The notes under the pieces: generated by a model
Told to the model about the DNA's origin: nothing
Seen by the model: only the letters and a program-made list of their open reading frames with translations
Database searches by the model: none
In this document: piece by piece, positions 49,542-59,579 of the stretch
Layout: every line of letters begins with the position of its first letter
Position numbering within the stretch: the first letter of the stretch is position 1
Assembly: GCF_041734735.1 (NCBI RefSeq)
Contig: NC_134876.1
Coordinates: 99,116,668 to 99,180,667 of the forward strand
Direction: 5' to 3'
Length of the DNA stretch: 64,000 nt
DNA from: Babylonia areolata
Lineage: Eukaryota > Mollusca > Gastropoda > Neogastropoda > Buccinidae
Position numbers and translations under genes: made by a program

Positions 49542-51325
49542 GTAGTGTGTGTGTGTATGTGTGTTTGTGTGTGTGGTGTTGTGTGTGAGTTGGGGGGCTG
49601 TACCACAGAACAGAGTGCACAATGCCAGGTTTGAGGCACAATCATACCACCACATCATTTTCAAGGAAAACACTTCTATGTGTTCCTCCTTTTCAGGACA
49701 AGCTGCTCTCCGTTAAATATCAAGGTAAACATATGTTGATCATACTCCGTTTGCATTTTTTTAGTATTGTCGATATCTAGTAATTTTCAAGACAATGTAA
49801 CTTTTGGGTATGATTTCATGAGATTTCTTTTATCGATGGCACTGCATTTCTCTTAATCATAACAATGGGCTAGAATGGATGGTTAAAAAACAGCTTTTTG
49901 TTGGCAAGATCTCCTCCACTTAATTAAGCAAAAAATCTGTTTCGATGACTGGAATACAACTTGACGTTGTATCGTTAGGCAAGACTTCCACCCGTTCCCC
50001 TCCACCTTCTAGTTCAGTCTCCCCAAAATTAGAAAGCGAAATACGAATGGTTTAACTCTCTCCGTACGAACGGCGAAAGAGAAGAGGTTAACAGCGTTTC
50101 ACCCCAATTACCATCATCAAAATATTGCAAGCGGAAGGCTCTTATACTGAAGAGGTGAATGTTGACAAAGAATACCATAATTCTGACGACGGAAGCTAAA
50201 GGTTAGGTCATTCAGACACCCACTGGACATCCGAGGGGTCTGTGTAGAGGAGAAGAGAGGACTGGCCGTACTGAGTGAGTTAACACATTTTTAAAAATCT
50301 ATCTTTCCCCACCTCTTTAAGTGCACATAATAATTATCATATCTTTCCTCGATTATTGATTTTGGAACAGGAATGAAATGCGAGAGGAGAGGGCAGAAGT
50401 TTTTTTTTTTTTCTTTCTTTCGTTATGAAAAGCCCAAACAGTAGTAGTCGCCGTCGTCATCGTAGCAGTAGTGGTGGTGGTTGTTGTTGTTGTAGCAGTG
50501 GTGGAAGTAGTAGTAGTAGTAGTGTTGGTGGTTTTGTTCTTTTGGCAATATCCACATCCCTTCCCCTGTGCTTTTCCGTTTATAAGACGGAAAAACTTGT
50601 AAATTGGGGAGTAACATTGTAATATATAATCTACATTTCTTCCCCTCCGCTCTATGACTGGCTTTCTTTACGTCTCTTGGCAGGGGAAAAAAAATGTAAA
50701 GTATACATTACAATGTTATTTAAACTTTTTTTTTCCGTCTAAGGAACGAAATTGAATGGCGAGAACACAGGGGAAGAAATGTGCAGACAGACGTGGGTTT
50801 TTTTGTTGTTTTTGTTTGTTTGTTTGTTTGTTTTGTTTTGTTTGTTTGTTTGTTTTGGAGTAGATATAACCCGGGGACGTTCAGTCCTGACCATTCACGT
50901 GTATCTTTTATCAAAACAAACGAGGGGTGTGTCCGGATGGAGACGCCCCAAGCGAAACATTCCATACCAACGTCTTCAGTGAAGATGGTGCACACGCTCC
51001 TTGCCCCCTCCCCCACCTCCACGCATTCCTCCCACACCCCGTAGTGCGTGCTGTTCGGCTGGCCCTGGAGGGACGAGTTCCAAGTATCCATGGTGACGTC
51101 CCCACGGGCATCGTGTCTGTGCCGGTGCTTCTCCCCCACCACCCAGTAGGGGGTGACGAAGCCGGTGATGTAGAGGATGAAGGCAGCGTGGAGGAAGAGG
51201 ATGCCCGTTTTGAAGATGAGCGGTGTCCTGGCCACGTTCTGCTGGCCGACATTGAGCAGGTGGTACAGGAACGCGGCGCTTTCGTAGATCTTGTTTTTAC
51301 TTCGTGTTTCTTCTGGCTCGTCCAT
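45126..51325 (-). CDS. Claudin/PMP22-like tetraspan gene B (three exons)
   Basis: Exons 51325-50968, 49359-49225 and 46393-45126 join in phase 1 and give 586 residues. The first extracellular loop carries the family signature: W in PYWVV, then GVW-x2-C-x10-C, plus NSS and NST glycosylation sequons. Four helices are followed by a long tail with a poly-Lys/Arg patch and Pro-rich segments. The signature places it in the PMP22/claudin superfamily. It lies upstream of gene A on the same strand, as expected of a tandem family. The stop codon region is itself tandemly duplicated downstream. Confidence 0.82.
46520..47900. repeat. GGGGAACATAGACACA minisatellite
   Basis: About 1.4 kb of 16-17-bp modules (GGGGAACATAGACACA, GGGGAACAAAGATCTGA, GGGGAACAAAGACCTGG) in mixed order, in gene B intron 2. 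It keeps a minus-strand frame open into exon 3, which would mislead gene finders. Confidence 0.93.
48050..48530. repeat. 60-bp x 8 array
   Basis: TTGTGTTGTAATGTGTTGTA plus TTATGTTAGTTTCTTCTCAC plus AACATATTTCTGTATTGCG, eight units with slight variation. Confidence 0.93.
48665..48832 (-). mobile_element. SINE family 2 fragment
   Basis: Minus-strand body piece (GAGGTCCCTTGTGTATCATG, AAAGGGTTGTCTCTGGCAAA) split by a GTT-rich stretch. Head absent. Confidence 0.65.
48850..49211 (+). mobile_element. tRNA-derived SINE, family 1, with clear target duplication
   Basis: Full-length copy (GGGCGCAATAGCCGAGTGG head, AAGAAGAAG tail). It is flanked by GGGAGACACGTA at 48837-48848 and 49212-49223. The right copy overlaps the donor site of gene B exon 2. 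Confidence 0.93.
49225..49359 (-). CDS. Gene B exon 2 (TM2)
   Basis: The acceptor CCCGTTGCAG and donor GTACGT are both good. It encodes DSVILMFGCVGGFILLGLCC, a Cys/Lys cytosolic turn and the start of TM3 (YYFIVISAIFG). Phase 1 in and out. A SINE lies immediately past the donor, and its target-site duplication starts at intron base 2. Confidence 0.85.
49496..49580. repeat. TG microsatellite
   Basis: TG repeats with a TAG interruption in gene B intron 1. Confidence 0.93.
49674..50051. other. Gene B intron 1 sequence, no feature seen
   Basis: Unique AT-rich sequence. Confidence 0.6.
50052..50283 (-). mobile_element. 232-bp TTAA-bounded MITE, copy 3
   Basis: Lies between exons 1 and 2 of gene B. 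Length and ends are as in the other copies; few substitutions are visible. Confidence 0.87.
50968..51325 (-). CDS. Gene B exon 1 (TM1 and extracellular loop 1)
   Basis: It starts MDEPEETRSKNKIYESAAFL. TM1 is near LIFKTGILFLHAAFILYITG. Loop 1 contains HYGVWEECVEVGEGARSVC, matching the GLW-C-C claudin motif. The donor GTATGG after 50968 is in phase 1 and fits exon 2; an alternative donor near 50904 would add about 21 residues. The start Met is the first in an open frame after an in-frame upstream stop. Confidence 0.78.
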
Positions 51326-51817
51326 TCGCTCTGCGTTGAAATGTTTGTGGACGGGTGATGACAGGTAGTGGTAGTAGTAGTAGTAGTGTACTACGCGGCG
51401 CTTTGGTAGATCTTGTTTTTGCTTCGCGTTTCTTCCAAGTCGTCTATTCGCTCTTTGTGGACGGGTGACGGAAAATAATCAACACTGTGTGCTTGTTTGT
51501 TTGTTTGGGGGTTTTTGTTTGTTTGTTTCGGTTATTTTGTTTTGGTGAGAATTTGAGGTGACTTTAGTTGTGGGCAAGTGACAGAGTTCATTTCAGTGGT
51601 AATCATTTACAAATTGTTGGGACATCTTGGTTTTTACGGTGAGTTGAAATCTTTCTTTCCGACGCACGTTCAAAATTCCGTGCAACCCGCTTTGAGTGTG
51701 TGTGTGTGTGTGTTCGCGCGCGCGCGCGCACAAACGCGCGCGGTGCTCAGTACTTTTGTGAGAGTTGTTCCTGTTTTCCACCTCCACCCGTCCAGTGTGC
51801 AGACATCTCTCTCTGTC

Positions 51818-51869
<52 letters not shown>

Positions 51870-53295
51870 ACATGCCGGTGTTTCGCAGTTTGGTTTCCTG
51901 TGGCCACCAACATGTAAGGTGAGAGGCAGCAAGTTCAACGTGTCTTCACTGGTTCACTGGCTACACTCTATGCAATGTACAGTGCATGGATTACAGCTCA
52001 CGTCGTGTCGTTTGTTGCACAGCCCAGTGCATGGCCTTTGAAGACGGACTGCATTTTGAAAACAGACAAAACAATTCATTAAAGATCAAGATATAAAAAA
52101 AAAATACTAAAAATTGCTGATAATGAAGTATGCATGAACATATTCCTTTCACTCACAATGCAGTCTCACACATGAAGCATCATCGAGTTGCATTTGGTGG
52201 TGTTTTGGTTTTGTTTTGTTTGTTTGTTTGTTGCTGTTCTTTTGTTTTTTGGGTTGTTGTTTTTTTTTTGGTTGTTGTTTTGTTTGCTTTTTTTTAAAAT
52301 ACTTAGTTAACTTATCGTTCAAAGTAGGTTTGGTTTGTATCTAGCGAATAGAATTTACCTTTATGAGTAGTAATAGTAGTAGTATTGAAAGTGGTGGTGG
52401 TGGTAGCAGAAATGGTGGTGTCATCATTAAGGATTATTATTATTATTATTGTTTTGTTGTTGTTGTTGTTGTGATTATTATTATCATCATTATTATTATC
52501 ATCAACAATTAACAACATCAAAACCACCACCACCACCACCAACATCAGTATCAATATTATCATTATTGATGTTGGTGGTGTTATTATCACTATCATCATT
52601 GTCATTATTGATGCTGGTGGTGGTGGTGGTGTTAATGTTGTTTATTGCTGCTCTCCTTGTGGGTCGACAGTTTCGTTGCCAACCTGAAAAAAACCCACCT
52701 GAATCAGATTATTTGTCATCGCCATCACTTTCAGAGCAGTCTGAAGCACAGGAGGAGTTGAGGCTTTGGGCCAACACTGGCTCGGAGAGCAAAGACAGAC
52801 TCACAGAGTACCATAGACTGTGAGATGGTGTTTTGAGCTGTGAATGACAGTCCCAGTTTCTTTCACACAACTTAAAGGTTTCATTCATCTGTGAAACTGT
52901 CAGATTGTTGGTACATGTAAAACACATAGCATGTACAAGGTGAATGGTTGATTCTTCTTATTGTTCTTTTCTTTTCGTTTTTGATATAGACAACAATGTT
53001 GTCAATTACTAATGAACAATTATTTATTCATGTGTATTTGCGTTTTTGCGCGAATGGGCTGGGTTTTTTGTTGTTGTTATTGCTGTTGTTGTTTTTTTGT
53101 TTGTTTTGTTTTTTTCTTGGGTTTTTTTCTTTTCTTTTCTATTCGTTCTGTTGGCATCACTCGTGTTTGTATTGTATGTGCAAATGTATCATGTATGCAA
53201 CGTTTGAATGCCCCCTGGGGACATAAGAAATAAGCTTGTTGCCTTTCCTTTTGGAACTGGGGGGAGGGGAGGGGCTGTTGTTGGGGCTGCAGGTG
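51326..53295. other. Gene B upstream region
   Basis: Should hold the promoter and any 5' UTR of gene B; no clear TATA or CpG cluster was recognised. Includes a partial echo of the exon 1 region near 51380-51470 (GCGGCGCTTTSGTAGATCTTG and TCTTCT...TCGTC), CT/TG runs (51810-51870), GTTT runs (52200-52290) and ATT/ACC runs (52380-52640). Confidence 0.55.
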
Positions 53296-53299
53296 AAAG

Positions 53300-54420
53300 T
53301 GGATGAAGGAAATCTGTGATCTTGCTCTCTCATGGTTCCGCTCTTCTCTGTCTGACCGGTCCAATGTTTCTGTTTGCGGTCTTTCATCCTCCCCTTCCGA
53401 CGTACAGTTTAGTGTGCCACAAGGCTCCGTGCTTGGGCCCATTCTGTTTGTTCTCTATAATGCAACCGATTTCCACCATTCTGAATCATCATTCGTTGAC
53501 CCACCATAGCTTTTCCGATGACAACCAGCTGTATCTGTCGGGACCTCTGTCTCTCCTTCCCTCTCTCATTGACTCTACTCAGGCCTGCATCTCCGATCTG
53601 AAGACATGGATGACTGAAAACAAGCTAAAATTAAATGAGGATAAAACTGAAATCATGATTATCACCCCCACAAAGACTTTGCCACTCAGTCTCTCTTCCT
53701 TCCTCAGTCTCCCTCACTGGCACCGACATTCCTCTTTCATCTTCCGTCTGCAATCTTGTTGTCATACTCGACCAGTCTCTTTCCTGTCAGCAGCATGTTG
53801 CAAATATATGCAAACTGTGTTACTTTGAAATTCGCAGAATTGCATCCATTCGTCATCTCCTGACTGAAGATGCAACCAAAACTCTCCTCTGTGTCTTTGT
53901 GCTGTCCTGCCTGGATTATTTAATTCCCTGCTTGTTGGTTCACCCAGCTACCTCATTGCTAGGCTTCAGAAAGTCCAGAACCATGCTGCTCGTCTTGTCT
54001 TTCGTTTCTGTAAATTTTATCACGTCTCTCCTCTCCTTCATGCTTTACACTGGCTCCCAGTACAAGAAAGAAGTATTTACAAAGTCGTCTCTCTTTGTTT
54101 CAAGTCCATTGAGGCTTCTGGTCCACAGTATCTGTTTGATCTTTCATCCTTACAAACCCTCACGCCAACTCCGCTCTTCTTCTGACACCCGTATGGTTAG
54201 GACCCCCCCTCCCCCCCTGCTCGAACCAAAACGTATGGCCAACGCAGTTTTTCATTCCCAGCCCCCTTTCTTTGGAATCAACTTCCTCAGCCTCTCCGTC
54301 ACTCATCTTCGCTGCAATCTTTCAAATCCAGTCTGAAGACCCACCTTTTCCCCTCCTGATTAATTCTCAACAGCTCATCCCTTTCCAGTATGAACTAAAA
54401 TGACTATTTGTGAGTGAGTT
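53300..54420 (+). mobile_element. CR1/L2-like LINE reverse transcriptase remnant
   Basis: SVPQGSVLGPILFVLYN, SFSDDNQLYLSGP (the catalytic YxDD-type block, here FSDD), TWMTENKLKLNEDKTEIMII and the downstream RLQKVQNHAARLVF-like and LHWLPV-like C-terminal blocks appear in order but in changing frames. The 5' half of the element is missing. It is a dead copy. Confidence 0.72.
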
Positions 54421-55058
54421 AGTTTAGTTTCAGAATTTGTTGGTAGTATTTTTGAATGTGTACTATTTACGATTGTGTGCAAAAACTTGTGTGTGTGCGT
54501 GCGTGTGTGCTTGTGTGTAATGTGGGTGTGCGTGGGGGGGTGGGGGGGGGCTTATTCTCAAGATTTGGCGTAATTGCTAATAATCATAATAATAAAGGAA
54601 ATGTCAGTTGTGCATGTGCCACTTGCATATGACGAAACCTCTGTCAATATGAATCGCCTTTTTTGTGTTTTTCCGTTATAGTGAATGTTTAAAAATGAAT
54701 TGATTAAACAGTTGTAGTGTACCCTGGCATAAAAGTTAAAATCACTGCTCCACAGATATTTATGCCCTTACAGTTCGTACCACAAGATGTCAATTGTGCG
54801 GTCTGGTCATCTCAATTTGAAGTTCTCCTCATGAATGTTTTGGTGCGATTTCGGTTCAGTGAATGCTTCTCTAGTGTCTAGTGTACACTGTCGTTCTGTG
54901 TGTGTGTGTGCGCGCGCGCGTGCGCTCGTGTGCGTGCGTGTCTACTTATGTGTGCGCGTGCGTGCGTGGTTGCTTGTGTATGTGTGTATGTGTGGAAGTG
55001 TGCGTGTGTGCGTGTGAGTTTCTGTAGGTGTGTGAATGTGTTAATGTGTGCGTAGATG

Positions 55059-55108
<50 letters not shown>

Positions 55109-55580
55109 ACAAGACAGTTTAGTGCAGTCAACACTTGTCTGCTTGTTTCCAAAAGTGATTCACCAACTTTAGATATGGTCATGTTTCGTTAAGTCACAAA
55201 ACACGAACGGTATAAGTTGTGGACAATGATCACTTAAACCATCACATGAAAATACAATAACAATTGGAAGGAAAACAGACATATTTGAGACAAAAATGAA
55301 GCCGACAAAACTTGACAAAACAAGCAGAAACAAACTGCAAGATAAGAAGGAAGAAAAGAAAAAAGAAAAAACAGTTAAGAACTACAAACGCGTGTCAATA
55401 ATTCAAACCGATCGTCCCAAGTAAACACCCCATTAGCCATGGAAACACACATGGAAGGAGAATAGACTGGCTGAAAATTATACATGAAGGAAACACAAGA
55501 AAGGAAAACATTGATGGGAAGAGGAGAGGGAGGAGGAGGGGGCGGGGGGTGGGGGGGGGGCAAGGAAGGGCAAATCAGTA
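54421..55580. other. Intergenic sequence between genes B and C
   Basis: Unique AT-rich sequence with TG/CG runs (54895-55000) and a CT run (55060-55107). No gene seen. Confidence 0.6.
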
Positions 55581-55582
55581 TC

Positions 55583-55708
55583 AGTATCAGTAGCTCAAGG
55601 AGGCGTCACTGCGTTCGGACAAATCCATATACGCTACACCACATCTGCCAAGCAGATGCCTGACCAGCAGCGTAACCCAACGCGCTTAGTCAGGCTTTGA
55701 GAAAAAAA
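55583..55708 (+). mobile_element. Short SINE family 3 (best copy)
   Basis: TAGCTCAAGGAGGCGTCACT has an A-box-like start, and GTTCGGACAAATCC is B-box-like. It ends GCGCTTAGTCAGGC plus an A-rich tail. Confidence 0.75.
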
Positions 55709-56754
55709 AAGGTGAATAAATAATTGATAAGCTTACATAAATAAATAAATAATAATTATGATATAAAAAAGGTAGTAGTAATGATAATTTAAAAAAATAA
55801 TAATAATAAATAAATAAGACAATGATGATAAATAAGCAAATAAATGTAAAACATGAAGACACACATTCCCACATACACCCACACATGAAGGGAAGGGAAG
55901 GGCAAAGTAAAGGGGGAGGTGGTCAGCTGACTGTTTTACGTCATATGGACACGTGGGAAAAGGGATGACGGGTATCTGTTTTACGTCATGTAGACACAGG
56001 GGGTGGGGGGGGGGGGTGAGGGGGGATAACGGGAAAGGGAGGAAAGGACGGAAGTGCTTGAGGAAAGGCGGATAAGGAAAGGAAGAAAGGCAATCTCTCA
56101 GTGCAACGTTCTGGTCAAGAGTCATCCCCAGGGAATGAAGATGCGGTGTGAAATGAACAAAGCACCTTCTCCACTGGAGCCACAAATGGAGACAGGCTCT
56201 ACAAACGAACACATATTTTATATGTCCAGAATAGATTACAAATCAAGTTTGAGCAGACTTAACTTTCTTTGGGAAGGAAATGACTGGATACAAAACTTGA
56301 GCAACTTCCGACTCTTGTTCTGGTTTTTTTGGGGGGTGGAAGTGGGGGGGTGGGGGGGTTAGAGGGGGATCAGAGTTACCAAAGTTAGGTCATCTGCATA
56401 TTTTCATCGCTCGATGAGGAAGCTGATCAAAAACAGTGGTGAACCAAGCTCTTTGGTCTTCAACACAGAGACCGACAGGTTTGGTTTTTTTCCACAGTCA
56501 ATTTTTAGTCAACATCAGGCGTCAAAGGAACAATACCTGGTCATGCATATTTGTGTCGGAAAATCAAGTTAAATTCCAGCATTAATTTGTTGTTGTTTTT
56601 GTTGACGGTCCTCCCCAACTGACTGTATTTTGGCACAAAGCTTCTGCTCGTTCCGGAAGTCTGGCCTGGATCTCTATTCAGCACTAACAGGTTTGTCACA
56701 CTTTCAAACGTTTGCCCCATGTGCAGACGCACTTTGACTGATGAACGATGCTGC
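55709..56754. other. Gene C 3' flank
   Basis: AT-rich (AATA runs to 55840), then unique sequence with G-runs near 56000 and 56340. The gene C 3' UTR should lie at its right end. Confidence 0.55.
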
Positions 56755-57641
56755 TTACTTCTGACGCGAAGGGACCCCGCCCAGCTCCCTTCGGGAATCC
56801 CCGGTTCCACACGACTCGCGGAAAGCCTTCTCCACGGTGAACACGGTGGTCGTTCTCTCCTTCAAGTGGCTGCCGTCTGGCTGGTCAGGCAGGTCGATGG
56901 TCAGCACAACAGCGGGGGAGGTCGACTCAGTGTTGTGCTGGGACTGGTCGGGGACGGAGGGACTGCCATCCTCGTTCAGTGAGGGACCGCTGGCTTGGTC
57001 CGTGGGCTGAGGCTCAGGCTGTGCAGTCCGACTGTCCGCTGCTTGGTTCTCATCAGTCTGACGGGAGTCGCCGATGCTTCTTCGCTCGATCTCGTGATAT
57101 TCCGGGGGTCTGTCGGCTCCGGACGAAACGTTGCCTGGGGCGGCCTTCTCCTCACCAGCTCCGCCCCGCCCGTTGTCCAGAGACATGATGCAGGCCGGGA
57201 GGAAGCCAGGGACGTCGGGGGGAACCTTCTCCTCCTCTGTCCGCTGCTGCACTGGTCCCTGCCGGTACTGCTCGAACAGCTTCCGCTTCTCAGAGGCGCT
57301 GCTGCTGCTGCTGCTCACGGCGCCGATCCCCATCTGGATCCCCGGGTAGGGGGACGGGGAGGGGGAGGGGGCGGGGTAGGGCAGGTAGTGGGGCAGGCCG
57401 TCAGAGTCCACACTGATGCTGTAGTGGTGGTAGGGCCAGTAGGGAGCGGCGGGCTGGGACGTGTAGCGGGGAGAGCACAACGCCCGGGCCACGCCCAGCA
57501 GCAGGGCGGCCAGCAGAGACAGCAGGCAGCCCGTCACCGCCATGGCGAAGGACCAGGCGTACACGTGGTGCAGGGGTGCGTGCCGCACGTGCCGTTCTGT
57601 GTAGCCCACGAACATCAGGTTGGACACCAGCCCCGCCACGC
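56755..57641 (-). CDS. Gene C exon 3 (TM3-TM4 and tail)
   Basis: The acceptor GCGTGCCTGCAG is followed by GVAGLVSNLMFVGYTERHVR (TM3 and loop), then TM4 near SFAMAVTGCLLSLLAALLLG. The tail has an aromatic/Pro-rich segment (PAAPYWPYHHYSISVDSDG), a Ser run, PPEY, and an acidic/Gln-rich end finishing GGVPSRQK. The stop is at 56755. The frame is open throughout its 295 codons. Confidence 0.83.
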
Positions 57642-57796
57642 CTGCAGGCACGCATCACACACCGACATTATCAGTTTCAGTTTCTCAAGGAGGCGTTACT
57701 GTGTTCGGGCAAATCCATAACATACGCTGCACCACAACTGCCAGACAGATGACCGACCAGCAGAATAACCAGCCTTAAGTGCATGCATGTTTGTAT

Positions 57797-57842
<46 letters not shown>

Positions 57843-57852
57843 TGTATACGTA

Positions 57853-57922
<70 letters not shown>

Positions 57923-57944
57923 TAGATAGATGGATAGATAGACG

Positions 57945-58009
<65 letters not shown>

Positions 58010-59579
58010 CTATCAGGGTGGATTTCTTCTATTAAAAAATGATAAATAAATAAACATTTTTAAAAAGTGCCAGAGGACAACACACGGGCTCTTTTTCACA
58101 GCGCCAAGTGTGTGCTGCACATGGGACCACGGTTCCTCGTCTCGTCCGAATGACCAGACGCTCAGGGTGATTTTCTGGTCAAACTGGAGAGAGAAAAGCG
58201 ATGGCGGAAAACGGGAGTCCACACACCAAACCCACCTAGAAACAACAACAGGTGAGTGTCAAAATTCGAACCCAGACCCTCAAAGGATGCCGTGTTGGCA
58301 GATAAAACTTCTTCACCCCTCTGCCACCCTCCTCTGTTAACTCACTCAGTACGGCCTGTCCTCTCTTCTCCTCTACACAGACCCCTCGGATGTCCAGTGG
58401 GTGTCTGAATGACCCAACCTTTAGCTTCCGTCGTCAGAATTGTGGTATTCTTTGTCAACATTCACGTCTTCAGTATAAGAGCCTTCCGCTTGCAATATTT
58501 TGATGATGGTAATTGGGGTGAAACGCTGTTAACGTCGTCTCTTTCGCCGTTCGTATGGAAAGAGTTAACAATCTCACCACCAGTAACTGGGACTGAGCGT
58601 GAGTAACTACCGTTTGTGCTCACTGCCCTGCCGACCACGAGGGGCCTTGTCCAGAGAGTGGAGTGTTGGGGCTCAGTGGTAACGCGTCCGCCTTGGAAGC
58701 CAAGAGAATCTGAGCGCACTGGTTCGAATCCCACCCGTCGCCAGTACTTTTTCTCCCCCTCTACTGGACCGTGAGTGATGATCTGGACGCTGGTCAAAAA
58801 TCGAAATTGAAAATTATTATGTTTCATAAAGAGGAAGAGACTATGTTACAAAATATTACATCTTGTTTTCTTCCTGTTTTTCTTCTTTTACTACTACTAC
58901 TATTACTGCTGCTGCTGCTGTTGTTGCTGCTGCTACTACTACTACTGCTGCTGCTACTACTACTACTTTTACTACCACTACCACTAATATTACTGCTGCT
59001 GCTAATACTGCTGCTGCTGCTGCTGCTGCTACCACTACTACTGATACTACTGCTGCTGCTGCTGCTGCTACTACTACTACTATTACTGCTGCTGCTACCA
59101 CTACTACTACTGCTACTACTATTGCTGCTGCTACTGCTACCACTACTACTGATACTACTGCTGCTGCTGCTGCTACTACTACTACTATTACTGCTGCTGC
59201 TACCACTACTACTACTGCTACTACTATTGCTGCTGCTACTGCTACCACTACTACTGCTACTACTACTGCTACTGCTACTTACTACTGCTGCTGCTATTAC
59301 AACTACTATTGCTGCTGCTGCTGAAACTACTACTGCTGCTGCTACTACTATCACCACTACTACTACTACTACTAAGACGACGACAACGACGACTTTACTA
59401 CTACTGCTACAGCTACTGCTACTACTACTACTAGAAGACGCACCCACCTCCAATGAGAGCCACCAGGGAGGGGGCGGGGCACTTCCCCCGGGTACACCGC
59501 CTCCTGTCCGCACAGGCCACAGACACCAGCAGGGCTCCAGCCACACAGGCCAGGGACAGCAGCTGTAGGGCCTGGACGG
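56755..59579 (-). CDS. Claudin/PMP22-like tetraspan gene C (5' exon outside window)
   Basis: Exon 2 (59579-59448) and exon 3 (57641-56755) join in phase 1 and encode TM2 through the C-terminus, the same plan as genes A and B. Exon 1, with TM1 and loop 1, must lie beyond 64,000, past a long 40-bp repeat array. The tail holds a PPEY (PPxY) motif, like the PPDY of gene A, suggesting shared WW-domain partners; that is inference. Gene C is the 5'-most member of the cluster within this window. Confidence 0.75.
57672..57780 (+). mobile_element. Short SINE family 3
   Basis: Antisense to gene C, it starts about 30 bp upstream of the exon 3 acceptor. CTCAAGGAGGCGTTACTGTG and CAGCAGAATAACC mark it. Confidence 0.65.
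57795..58012. repeat. TA, GA and TG microsatellite cluster
   Basis: TA and GA tracts twice, then a 60-bp TG run, in gene C intron 2. Confidence 0.95.
58075..58325 (-). mobile_element. SINE family 2 (diverged)
   Basis: Minus-strand copy with GAGGAACCGTGGTCCCATGT and GGGTTCGAATTTTG. It abuts the TTAA MITE at 58337. Confidence 0.6.
58337..58568 (+). mobile_element. 232-bp TTAA-bounded MITE, copy 4
   Basis: Lies between exons 2 and 3 of gene C. TTAA occurs at both ends and the internal sequence is nearly identical to copies 1-3. Confidence 0.87.
58658..58798 (+). mobile_element. SINE family 2 head fragment
   Basis: GGAGTGTTGGGGCTCAGTGG with B box GGTTCGAATCCC, cut off after GGTCTGGACGCT-like sequence. 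A noisy second copy lies at 61723-61840. Confidence 0.75.
58885..59435. repeat. ACT/GCT trinucleotide array
   Basis: About 550 bp of CTA/CTG/TGC triplets with larger blocks repeated. It begins right after the gene C exon 2 donor on the minus strand. Confidence 0.95.
59448..59579 (-). CDS. Gene C exon 2 (TM2)
   Basis: It encodes VQALQLLSLACVAGALLVSV, then ACADRRRCTRGKCPAPSLVA and LIGG into TM3; the donor is GTGGGT. The LQALxxLSL start is typical of TM2 in EMP/claudin proteins. The acceptor chosen (GTGTGGAGAG before 59579) keeps phase 1 as in the paralogues, but it is a weak GAG site lacking a pyrimidine tract; AGs 8 and 17 bases further in are alternatives. Confidence 0.72.

Noticed and set aside
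51380-51470. Second copy of gene B exon 1 start
   Set aside because: A short echo (GATCTTGTTTTTGCTTCGCG) upstream of the Met that lacks the rest of the exon; noted only as a local tandem duplication.
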